Part shown: positions 25,645 through 33,476 of the stretch, in pieces
Layout: each line of letters begins with the position of its first letter
How positions within the stretch are numbered: position 1 is the first letter of the stretch
Assembly (NCBI GenBank): GCA_018713745.1
Contig: DVOH01000046.1
Span: 1 to 41,226, forward strand
DNA: 41,226 bases
Reading direction: 5' to 3'
Source of the DNA: Candidatus Stercoripulliclostridium merdipullorum
GTDB lineage: Bacteria > Bacillota > Clostridia > Christensenellales > DTU072
Position numbers and translations under genes: made by a program
Notes under the pieces: generated by a model
Seen by the model: the letters and a program-made list of their open reading frames with translations, nothing else
What the model was told of the DNA's origin: nothing
The model's database searches: none

Positions 25645-28600
25645 TGTTCCCCCTCCTCCTTAAGTCGAACGGCGATCAGATTGCGGGCAATCTCGTTGAG
25701 CGGCATGTTTTTCTGTTCCGCCGCCTTGCGTACCCACTTGTAAAAATCGGTCAGCGACACCACGCCGTCCCCGTCATAGTCCGACACCACCGGTTCCGCC
25801 TTGCCCGCGACCATTGCTTCTGCAAGCGCGCCGACGTCGTCGGAGTCGAATGTGCCGCTGAAATCGGCGTCGCCCTTCAGATAAACGCGGAAGGTATAGA
25901 CGCGTTGTCCTGCGGTATTGTCGATTGTGAGTTCGCTCCCGCCCGTTACGAGTTCGTCCGCCGCCTGCGCACACGAAATTTTCAGGTAAGACGCAACCTT
26001 GAACAGCGACATCAGTTCGGCAGCGGTCATACTGCGCTCGGTGACGACGGCGTTTTTGTTGCGCAGCAGCGACGCCCCCTGCCCCTCGATAAACGTCAGT
26101 GTGGAGGAAGTTTCTTTGGCGACGGCGACGTTGAAACGAACTTCGGCTTCCCCTTTGGTCAGCCGAACGGTCTGCGTACCCGTACGCGTAGGCGAATAGG
26201 TGCAGTCGAACGCCGTACCGATTGCATTCCCTTTGTATTGCTCGGTTTTGCCGCTGTAATACGTGATGGTGATCTGCATCCCCGACCAGTTGATTGCCTG
26301 CCCGTAGGAATAATCGGTATAAATCAAGCCCTGATCGATCGTTGCACTGCTGACGCCGTCGGCAACTTCGACCGTAAGCTCCAGCGTGACGTCCGCCGCC
26401 GAAATGACGACACGGTGTTTGCCGACGACGTCGGCGAGATAGCCCGTCACGGTATATTGCGCGGCGCTGAGTTCGACGCCCGACTCGGGGGACGAGGCAT
26501 AATGCGCATAAACGCGCGGACTAAAGGCTTCGCCGTAGCTGTAAATTGCTTTGATGCTGCTTTCGGAAACGGCAAGAAAGCTGATATAATCGGAATAAAT
26601 CACCTTCCACTTCCACGTCGTCCCCGTCGCTTTGTGCACAAACGACACAAACTGCTCGACGCCGACCGCGGTCACCACGGGATCGGGTCCGTACTCGAAG
26701 GCTTCCGCCGAAAACGAAATCGTTTTCGACGCCCCCGAACGGTACTGTACCGTATACGACGACGCGGGATCGAAGGCTTCGCCGTAACGATAGGTCAGGC
26801 GCGGCGCCGACAGCACCGAAATCCCGTCGACAATATCTTCGACAAAAACGGAAAACTGCAGTTCGAGGGGGTTGCCGTCCGCGGTTTTTCCGTTGAAACG
26901 GAACACACCGGTGCCCGCGCCGACACGCGTGGTATCGACCAGTAATTCATAGGGCTGTACAACGGGCATGCTCCCTTCTTTTGCCCAGATCAGCCGAATG
27001 TTTTGAGGATCGGCAACTTCGCCGTAGCGATAAGTCGCGGTTCCCTCCGCCTCCGCCCGCACGACGTAGTCGTAAAAAATCACTTCGATTTCCAATTCCC
27101 GGTTGAGGTACGGAAATCTGACCGACTGATATCCGTCGACCAATTCGGGATCATAAATCAACTCCGCGGGATCGACGGGTTGATCGGGCTGTCCCGCAAC
27201 GCGAAGGACAAGCCGCGGGGTTTCGCCGTAAAGATACTCGGTGTCCCCTTCGAGCGTTCCCGCAAACGCCGCGGGATCGACGCCGTACACCGCAATCGTC
27301 GCCGCGGCAAACGCTTCCGTCGCAACGGTGCTGCCGGACTCCGTCGTCGTTGTGCGATTGACAAATACTTCCACCGTCGCTTTGCCCGCGCCTAAGCAAG
27401 GCTCAAACCCCGAAATCCGATAATACACCGCCGCGGCGGGATCGTCGCCTACTACCGTAACGCCTATTTCGTCGGCAATCAGTACCGTCAGTTCGGGGGA
27501 CGTTCCGAGCGGATACCAGAAGACCCCTTCGTCGTCGCCGCCCGTAACCAACAAGCCTCCCCGCAGTACGGTCTGCACCGTTGTCTTTGCCGAAACCGTT
27601 TGTCCGTTGCGCACTTCAAAATATTCAAACGTCACGATTTGGGTCCCGATCACCATAGGATTATATCCCTTAACGGTCAGTTCTGAAATTTCGACGCTGC
27701 GCATCAACCCCGACGCCATACGAAGAGAAACGGTATCCGCTTCGCCAAACGACTCCCCGTACCGTAGCGTTTTTTTGAGATCGCTTAGCTCCATCGCCAC
27801 GGCATAATCCTTGACATCCGCCGTAAACGCCACCGAGACGGAAACGCCGTTTTCGGTGTAAATCAACCAAGTTGCAATCGAACCGAGCGTCCGGAACAGA
27901 TCGACGCCTTCGCCGTCCGCGTCCACAAGCGTTCCGCGTGCGGCAGGCACTTCTTCGGTCGTGCCGTCGGCATACGTCACGGCAAGAATCCCCGCCGAAA
28001 GATCGGGTGCTTCGCCGTAAAGATAGGTATCCTTGGGAAGTTGCGCCCATTGCGCCGACAACGGATCGTTAAACACTTCCACCGTAAAACTTCCGCCCGC
28101 CACACCGTAATACTCGATCCGCACTTCCTGCACCCCGACATATGCGGGGTTAAAGCTTCCTGCAACAATCGCGTCCGCTGTCAGCGTCTGCTCGATTTCC
28201 TGCCCGTTTTTGCCGACGATTTTCAGCATTCCGCCCGTGAGATCCAGCGCTTCGCCGTAGCCGTAGCGCGTTTTTTGCGGAACCGTAATCAATTCGACCG
28301 ACTCGATCCCCGCATCTACCGTCACCGTACAGGAAATTTCAAATTTCTCCCCGTTTTCGGCAATGATCACGGCGCGAACCGTCGCGCTCCCCTGCTTATA
28401 TCCCGTCAGTTTGCCGTCCTTGTCGACGGTCACCACCGAAGGATCGTCCGACGTAAACGTTATGCTTTGCCAAGGATCGGCGTCCTCCGGAATCGCCACG
28501 ACGTCGAGTTTTGCGTCGCTGCCCAGCATCATCCATTTTTCGGCGTCGGCAAAACGATACCCCTCGGCAGGAATTTTTCGTTTTAATACGACATGAAGCC

Positions 28601-31600
28601 GTTCGGTTACGTCACTGCCGTACACGCGAACGGTGATCGTAACCGCACCCGCGCCTTCCAGCACTTCAAACGTACCGTCCGACAGAAAGCGAATACAGTC
28701 CGGGATATCGGTCTCGAACGTTACGATCCGCATGGAAGCGTCGGTCGGCAGAACGGTAAACACGACTTTGCCGGTATCGCCGACATAAAATTCGGCCTGC
28801 GCGACATACGCCGTAACATGTGTGGGCGCGACATACGCCGAACCCAACAGACTTCCGAACGCCGTCGTTGCATTGTATGCGCCGCCGTCGCCGCGGTACT
28901 CGACCATCCCGTCCGAGCGCAAAAACGCCGAGTGTGTCGCACCTGCGGCAAGATCGATCACGCCGCGCAAATCGCCGACATCCTGTTCGCCGCCGAGGTT
29001 GTTTCCCGCGCCCCAGCCGACGACGGTGCCGTCGGCGCGAAGTCCCAGCAGATGACTGTCGCCGGCGTCGATCTTGACGACGCCTTCCATCTGCTCAAGC
29101 AAGCGGTATCCGTCGGTATCGGCAATGCCGACACTGCCGTCCCGATACAAAAACGCCACAAAAGTTTCCCCCGCCGCCGCCGTGACGACGTTTTGGTACG
29201 TCCCCGAGAGAACCCCGTCCGGAACGTCGCCTGCAAACACGACGCTGCCGGCATAGGTAACGCCGACCACATATCGCGCTCCTGCCGAAATCCCGACAAT
29301 CCCCTCCCAGGCGGCGACCTCGCACTGACCGACGTCGTTAAGACCTGTTGCAAATACTTTGCCCGAAAGATCGACGCCGTAAGACGTATACCGCCCCGCC
29401 GCAACGGTACGGATATTTTTCCACGCCGAAACGTCCCCTTCGCCGTAAACGTTACTCCCGACCGCAACAACGCTCAGATTGTCGAGGAGCAACAAGGTAT
29501 GGGTATCACCGACCGCCCCTGCCGCGACGTTACGGTACGCCCCGACCGCCCACTGCCCGTCGGTACGGTTGCCGCTGACCAAAGGCTTCCCGTCCGTCCC
29601 GATTGCAAGCGTTAAGCGTTCGCCCGCCGCAACCGACATCGACGCGGTCTTTGCCGCCTGCACAAACGGAATCCACTCCGTTTCGGTCAAAGCGAGTTCT
29701 TTGGTCGCCACCACCGCAACGTCGCCGTCTGCATCGACGGCATACACGACGATACGCTTCGGTACGTTGCTTCCTTCGATCAGCCCGCCGGCAAACAGCC
29801 GATCGAGAAGGTTACCCTTGTCGTTGACGATAAAGGGACAGCGGAAAAACCGTTCGCCCGCAAGGTACCGCTCCTGAAAAACACCGATATTGATTGCGCT
29901 CTCGGCAATTTGATTGCCGTCACCGTCCGTGAGCGTCACGCGCAAACCGCCGAGATAAGACGGTTCGATTTCGCCAAAGGAAAGCCCTGCTTCCAATCCG
30001 ACGTAACGATCGGTTTCGAGCAACGCGTCTCCGACCGAAATTTTGTTTTTGAAATAGTCGTTCGAGATATTGTCCTTCCCGTTCAGCCTGACCGAAAACT
30101 CGATCGAAGACGGGCTTTCGGACAAGACTTCGATGACGATCCCCGTGTTGGTTCCGTCGCTGTAATACAGATTGCTCTGATCCCATTTGGCGGTTCCGCT
30201 CGTTGTCCCCACGCTTGAAAACACCGAGTTGGCAACCGAGAGATTTGCCCGTTGTTGATCGGTCAGGCTCTTGTTGTATACCCCCGACAACGATCCTCCG
30301 ACCGACGGTCGATAGACATACAATTCGTCGGGCTTGGACGAGGAACGGTATTGCGCATTGCTGTTGCCGTACACTCCCTCCCGAATGCGATAAACCAGAA
30401 GCCCCGAGCCGGGGAGGGAAGCGTCGTAACCTCCGCCTTCCGTTCGGGTACGATACTCGACCATCAGATATTCGTTGTTGCGTTCGGTGGGAATCTTGTA
30501 GGCAAGAACTCCGCTCTCCGACACTTGAGAAACGGGCGAAAGCCGATAAACGCCGTTGTGCGCAACCGTAGCAATCTGCGCGTCCGAAATCCCTCCGATA
30601 TATTTTCGGCGCATATAAGTCGTCATATATTGCGGAACGTCGGCGTTGATTGCCATCAGATCCCACACACCCACGGGAACATAATCCTTATTGTAATGAT
30701 AGAGGTCGGGCGCGCCCAGAACATGTCCGAATTCGTGGCAAACGACGCCGCTGTTCAGCTGGTTGAGAAAATTGAAGCTGTACGGTCCGACATAAAGCCC
30801 TTTCAGCGTGGGATCTTCGGTACTCATATCCTTGAGATTGGAGGAATGGGGCCACAACAAACCGCCCCAGGACGTGCTGCTGTCGCCTCCGATCAGAAAG
30901 TTGACCGAGTCGATCTCGCCGTCGTTGTCGATATCGAGATCGTATCCCGCAACCGACAAATACGGTTCCGCCGCCTTGACGGCACCGCCGAGAAGTTCGC
31001 TTTCGCGCTCGGCGCGCACAGGCGACCCTTCTCCGACATTGTAATGCGATCGGGCATTGGGCGCGGTATAAACAAACAACTGTCCGTCGCGATACGGAAA
31101 CAGGGTTTCGACTTTTAAGGACCCTTGAGACATGACGTCGTAATAGTCGGTCAAAGAATTGGTTTCGCCCGTAAACACGTCGATAAACCCGTGATCGGTA
31201 AGAATGTTGCTGTCGTCGCGGAACACGATCAGAATCGTCAGATTGACCACCGTCACGGGGGTCGCTGCGGAAGAAAGCAACGGCTCGCTGCGAACGGGTG
31301 CGATTTCCTCGATCAAAAGATCGGGGTTTCGGACAAAATCGACTTGATCGAACGTCATTTTGTCCACGCGTTCGATCCCTTGCGGATCTGCCGTCACCGA
31401 AACTCCGGACGAAACGAGTCTGCCGTTTTGCTCGGTAGCGTACGTCAACGAATCTTCGTCGCGGATCAGCAGAAAATAGTCGGCATCGTGACAAAAACGG
31501 TAATCTCTCGTCCCGCTCTCATAAAACCGTACGGTCTGCCCGTCCACTTCCATCACGCGCTCGAACGTATATATTCCGAACGGCGTCCCCGTCTGCGTCG

Positions 31601-31706
31601 ACGGCACGGGCGACCCCGTCGCCCATACGGCAACGGCGGCGATCAGACACACGACCGCAAGTCCTATGACTATCTTGATGCTCCGATTCCGCTTTTTCAT
31701 ACTCAT
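25641..31706 (-). CDS. Multidomain M6-family metalloprotease with RCC1-like, Ig-like and dockerin domains
   Basis: The 2021-aa exported protein has a signal anchor (about 9-30) and an M6 (immune inhibitor A-type) zinc protease domain (about 145-540) with H324-E325, H328 and D334 in HEFGHVLGAPDLYH, and the Met-turn VWDLMA. About 680-960 is a set of RCC1-like beta-propeller blades (AVGSNVYGEGDV, VVGWGAGNN). About 975-1130 holds two Big_2 Ig-like domains. About 1140-1860 holds eight or nine Ig-like units with a Y-x-YGE signature. The C-terminal dockerin (about 1930-2021) has two intact Ca2+ loops, DADFSGTFDSDD (from D1946) and DYDGDGVVSLTD. It probably digests host or dietary glycoproteins while held by a cohesin. 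ATG 31706 or 31700 may start it, and a promoter abuts them. There is no ribosome site. The lipoprotein gene overlaps its stop. Confidence 0.9.
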   Translation of the reverse strand: MSMKKRNRSIKIVIGLAVVCLIAAVAVWATGSPVPSTQTGTPFGIYTFERVMEVDGQTVRFYESGTRDYRFCHDADYFLLIRDEDSLTYATEQNGRLVSSGVSVTADPQGIERVDKMTFDQVDFVRNPDLLIEEIAPVRSEPLLSSAATPVTVVNLTILIVFRDDSNILTDHGFIDVFTGETNSLTDYYDVMSQGSLKVETLFPYRDGQLFVYTAPNARSHYNVGEGSPVRAERESELLGGAVKAAEPYLSVAGYDLDIDNDGEIDSVNFLIGGDSSTSWGGLLWPHSSNLKDMSTEDPTLKGLYVGPYSFNFLNQLNSGVVCHEFGHVLGAPDLYHYNKDYVPVGVWDLMAINADVPQYMTTYMRRKYIGGISDAQIATVAHNGVYRLSPVSQVSESGVLAYKIPTERNNEYLMVEYRTRTEGGGYDASLPGSGLLVYRIREGVYGNSNAQYRSSSKPDELYVYRPSVGGSLSGVYNKSLTDQQRANLSVANSVFSSVGTTSGTAKWDQSNLYYSDGTNTGIVIEVLSESPSSIEFSVRLNGKDNISNDYFKNKISVGDALLETDRYVGLEAGLSFGEIEPSYLGGLRVTLTDGDGNQIAESAINIGVFQERYLAGERFFRCPFIVNDKGNLLDRLFAGGLIEGSNVPKRIVVYAVDADGDVAVVATKELALTETEWIPFVQAAKTASMSVAAGERLTLAIGTDGKPLVSGNRTDGQWAVGAYRNVAAGAVGDTHTLLLLDNLSVVAVGSNVYGEGDVSAWKNIRTVAAGRYTSYGVDLSGKVFATGLNDVGQCEVAAWEGIVGISAGARYVVGVTYAGSVVFAGDVPDGVLSGTYQNVVTAAAGETFVAFLYRDGSVGIADTDGYRLLEQMEGVVKIDAGDSHLLGLRADGTVVGWGAGNNLGGEQDVGDLRGVIDLAAGATHSAFLRSDGMVEYRGDGGAYNATTAFGSLLGSAYVAPTHVTAYVAQAEFYVGDTGKVVFTVLPTDASMRIVTFETDIPDCIRFLSDGTFEVLEGAGAVTITVRVYGSDVTERLHVVLKRKIPAEGYRFADAEKWMMLGSDAKLDVVAIPEDADPWQSITFTSDDPSVVTVDKDGKLTGYKQGSATVRAVIIAENGEKFEISCTVTVDAGIESVELITVPQKTRYGYGEALDLTGGMLKIVGKNGQEIEQTLTADAIVAGSFNPAYVGVQEVRIEYYGVAGGSFTVEVFNDPLSAQWAQLPKDTYLYGEAPDLSAGILAVTYADGTTEEVPAARGTLVDADGEGVDLFRTLGSIATWLIYTENGVSVSVAFTADVKDYAVAMELSDLKKTLRYGESFGEADTVSLRMASGLMRSVEISELTVKGYNPMVIGTQIVTFEYFEVRNGQTVSAKTTVQTVLRGGLLVTGGDDEGVFWYPLGTSPELTVLIADEIGVTVVGDDPAAAVYYRISGFEPCLGAGKATVEVFVNRTTTTESGSTVATEAFAAATIAVYGVDPAAFAGTLEGDTEYLYGETPRLVLRVAGQPDQPVDPAELIYDPELVDGYQSVRFPYLNRELEIEVIFYDYVVRAEAEGTATYRYGEVADPQNIRLIWAKEGSMPVVQPYELLVDTTRVGAGTGVFRFNGKTADGNPLELQFSVFVEDIVDGISVLSAPRLTYRYGEAFDPASSYTVQYRSGASKTISFSAEAFEYGPDPVVTAVGVEQFVSFVHKATGTTWKWKVIYSDYISFLAVSESSIKAIYSYGEAFSPRVYAHYASSPESGVELSAAQYTVTGYLADVVGKHRVVISAADVTLELTVEVADGVSSATIDQGLIYTDYSYGQAINWSGMQITITYYSGKTEQYKGNAIGTAFDCTYSPTRTGTQTVRLTKGEAEVRFNVAVAKETSSTLTFIEGQGASLLRNKNAVVTERSMTAAELMSLFKVASYLKISCAQAADELVTGGSELTIDNTAGQRVYTFRVYLKGDADFSGTFDSDDVGALAEAMVAGKAEPVVSDYDGDGVVSLTDFYKWVRKAAEQKNMPLNEIARNLIAVRLKEEGEQ
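25750..25880 (-). other. Dockerin type I domain at the C-terminus of the M6 protease
   Basis: Two 12-residue EF-hand-like loops with Asp at positions 1, 3 and 12, Gly at 6 and Asp/Ser at 9 are each followed by a helix (VGALAEAMV and FYKWVRK). This is the diagnostic layout of type I dockerins, which bind cohesins through Ca2+-folded helices. Confidence 0.85.
26270..28275 (-). repeat. Array of Ig-like repeats with Y-x-YGE signature in the M6 protease
   Basis: Eight copies of a [YLR]-x-YG[EQ] signature (YGYGEA, YLYGEA, LRYGES, YLYGET, YRYGEV, YRYGEA, YSYGEA, YSYGQA) occur at about 28255, 28015, 27755, 27227, 27012, 26777, 26533 and 26297. Spacing is 215-260 nt, about 78 aa, except one gap of about 530 nt that hides a degenerate unit. 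They look like Big_3-type Ig domains acting as a stalk. Confidence 0.8.
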
Positions 31707-31735
31707 ATTATATCACGCCCGCGCGCGCGGGTCAA
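31707..31735 (-). promoter_or_regulatory. Strong promoter abutting the M6 protease start codon
   Basis: On the minus strand TTGACC (31735-31730) and a perfect TATAAT (31712-31707) are 17 bp apart. The spacer contains the 14-bp palindrome CCCGCGCGCGCGGG (31718-31731). The first ATG begins at the next base (31706) and a second at 31700, which is where transcription should start. The mRNA would be nearly or fully leaderless. Confidence 0.75.
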
Positions 31736-31859
31736 TATACCCCTCTTTCTCTAAATCGCTCGGTCGGATTATTGCCCCCTTCGTCGCACGACGCTGTAAC
31801 GATTCGGTTTTTTCTCCGACCCGACAGGACACTGCAGATCCTTTTCCGTCTGTTTGCAC

Positions 31860-31890
31860 AAAGCCCCGCCCCGAATTGTTCGGGCGGGAC
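31860..31890 (-). terminator. GC-rich hairpin, probable terminator after the 452-aa membrane protein
   Basis: On the minus strand CCCGCCCGAA, loop CAA, then TTCGGGGCGGG (31888-31865) forms a 10-bp stem with one bulged G, followed by GCTTTGTG. The T tract is short. It lies 46 nt after the stop codon and would separate this gene from the protease gene. Confidence 0.6.
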
Positions 31891-31934
31891 TTATCGTGTA
31901 TCATTTGATGTTTTGGGCTACTGAAACGGCTCGT

Positions 31935-33293
31935 TTAGATATCGTTTTCTCTTTTTAGACGTTTTGCTTCTTTTTTCGCCTTCCTACGCCACTGATAATA
32001 CGGAAACAATATGATCAACAACAAAACCGAACCGACCGCGCTGACCCATGTAAGAGACGCGATATCAATCGTCACCATCCCCGCATAAGTCTGTAGCATA
32101 TCCGAAAGCCCGGCAACCATTTCGTTTTGCTCCGCAAGCTGTGCGATTTTGTCCAGATTGCCAAGAATCAACATCGGAACACCCACAAAAAAGACGTGCG
32201 GCATCCACCCGAAAAACCGCGGGAAAAACATTCCGACCGTCTTGTTGTATTTGGAAAACAAGGTCTTGACAATGATTTTCAGCAGGAAATATACCCAAGC
32301 CGCCGCAACAATAAGCGTAAAAATCCCGAGGGCTTTCATCCCGATTTCCAGATAACGCGTGCTCTCGCCCAGTGCCGCTTCAACCTGCGTTACAAAATAC
32401 GCTTTGACGTCGTCCAGGTTCTCAAATTTGATGACCGCGCCGTTTTCGTCTTTCATCTCGCCTTTGTTCAACAAGCTGACGACAGCGGTTTCTTTATTGA
32501 TTTCTCCGTCAATCTCCAGCTGCTTGAGCCCCTCTTCGTATTCGTCGATCACTTCTGTTTTGAGTTCTTGCGCCTTTGCGTCTATTTCCGCCTGCGTAAC
32601 CGTCGTTTCGCCCGTCTGCTGCTTCAGCTCGGTTTCGGCATAAACATAAATCAGTTTGTTCAGCGTTTCGGATTCTTCCAGAATTTCCTTGGATTCGTCG
32701 GCTCCTCCGTTCAGCACGGCGGTTACAACGGTAGCCAATTCATCTTTCAGCGTTGTGATATCTTTATCCGTCACCCCGTACTCGTTTTCAAGCCGGTCAC
32801 GGATTTCTTCCTCGCTGACTTCGCCGCCGCTCGCTTCCTCCAGCTGTGCCCGAACTTCGTCTTCCGCTTTTTTGACAACCTGGTTAACGGCCTGCCCGAC
32901 AACGGCGGGCAGCGCTTGATCAACGGCATCCATCAGAACATCTACAACTCCGCCGATTTCGCGTTGCAACAATTTCTGAACTTGAACCGCTGCGTCGCCG
33001 ATTGCGGACTCGATCAAATCCTTGCTTTTGAAATCAAGGTTGACGGGAATCGTAAGGTTGACTTCTTTCAGCATTTCGGAAATTTCCGGGGTTCCGGCAG
33101 CGTCTCCCTCTCCCGATGCGTCTCCTTCGCTCTCCGTCAAATTCTGCTCTCCTATCATTTGGGACATCGTTTCGCCGTCAATATTAAGCGTCGCGGTGAT
33201 CGTTAAAAAACTCCCCGCAATCAGCGTAACGGCCGCCACAACGGATATGACCGCCATGATAATGTTGCAGATGACAATTTTGCCCTGCTTCAT
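31935..33293 (-). CDS. Membrane protein of unknown function with large extracellular coiled region
   Basis: The 452-aa protein has an N-terminal membrane helix (about 10-33), a Glu/Ala-rich and largely helical region of about 300 residues (with SEGDASGEGDAAG near residue 55), and three C-terminal membrane helices (about 333-356, 368-390 and 412-436), ending in a basic cytoplasmic tail (RRKAKKEAKRLKRE). The layout of one helix, a big outside domain and several closing helices resembles YhgE/Pip- or MmpL-like scaffolds only in topology. I recognise no family. AAGGAGG lies 10 nt before the ATG, preceded by TATAAT (33319-33314) without a good -35. It sits between the giant repeat protein and the M6 protease, so a role in surface-protein export or anchoring is possible. 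Confidence 0.75.
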   Translation of the reverse strand: MKQGKIVICNIIMAVISVVAAVTLIAGSFLTITATLNIDGETMSQMIGEQNLTESEGDASGEGDAAGTPEISEMLKEVNLTIPVNLDFKSKDLIESAIGDAAVQVQKLLQREIGGVVDVLMDAVDQALPAVVGQAVNQVVKKAEDEVRAQLEEASGGEVSEEEIRDRLENEYGVTDKDITTLKDELATVVTAVLNGGADESKEILEESETLNKLIYVYAETELKQQTGETTVTQAEIDAKAQELKTEVIDEYEEGLKQLEIDGEINKETAVVSLLNKGEMKDENGAVIKFENLDDVKAYFVTQVEAALGESTRYLEIGMKALGIFTLIVAAAWVYFLLKIIVKTLFSKYNKTVGMFFPRFFGWMPHVFFVGVPMLILGNLDKIAQLAEQNEMVAGLSDMLQTYAGMVTIDIASLTWVSAVGSVLLLIILFPYYQWRRKAKKEAKRLKRENDI

Positions 33294-33432
33294 AAATATT
33301 TCTCCTCCTTAGTATTATATGTTGAGCCTGTTCTTGCCATGCTGTTAGGCAGAACTGCTTTACTCCTAAGTAAATCGATTCCCGCTTGCATGTTTTCTCA
33401 TATTTTTGAAAATTCCGCTTGCGGTACGATCG

Positions 33433-33464
33433 GGGTGAGGCGTGTCGTAGCACACGCCCCACCC
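33433..33464 (-). other. Stable 3' hairpin after the giant surface-protein gene
   Basis: In the minus-strand transcript GGGTGGGGCGTGT, loop GCTACG, then ACACGCCTCACCC forms 13 pairs with one G-U. On the plus strand the same position is an A-C mismatch, so the hairpin fits minus-strand RNA. It starts 12 nt after the stop codon. No T tract follows, so it may stabilise the mRNA end or be a weak terminator. Confidence 0.5.
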
Positions 33465-33476
33465 GTTTGTTTAAGA

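Noticed and set aside
25641..28275. Ig-like repeat array as a recent tandem duplication or assembly artefact
   Set aside because: Units share only short signatures at protein level and little DNA identity, so they diverged long ago.
33290..33340. A 16-codon ORF (minus strand) ending in ATGA overlap with the 452-aa membrane protein start
   Set aside because: It has no ribosome site, its codons are the ribosome site and -10-like element of the downstream gene, and it would not be transcribed from that -10.
33320..33476. Full promoter before the 452-aa membrane protein
   Set aside because: TATAAT is present at 33319-33314, but no -35 element lies at 16-19 bp. The gene may be read through from the giant gene.
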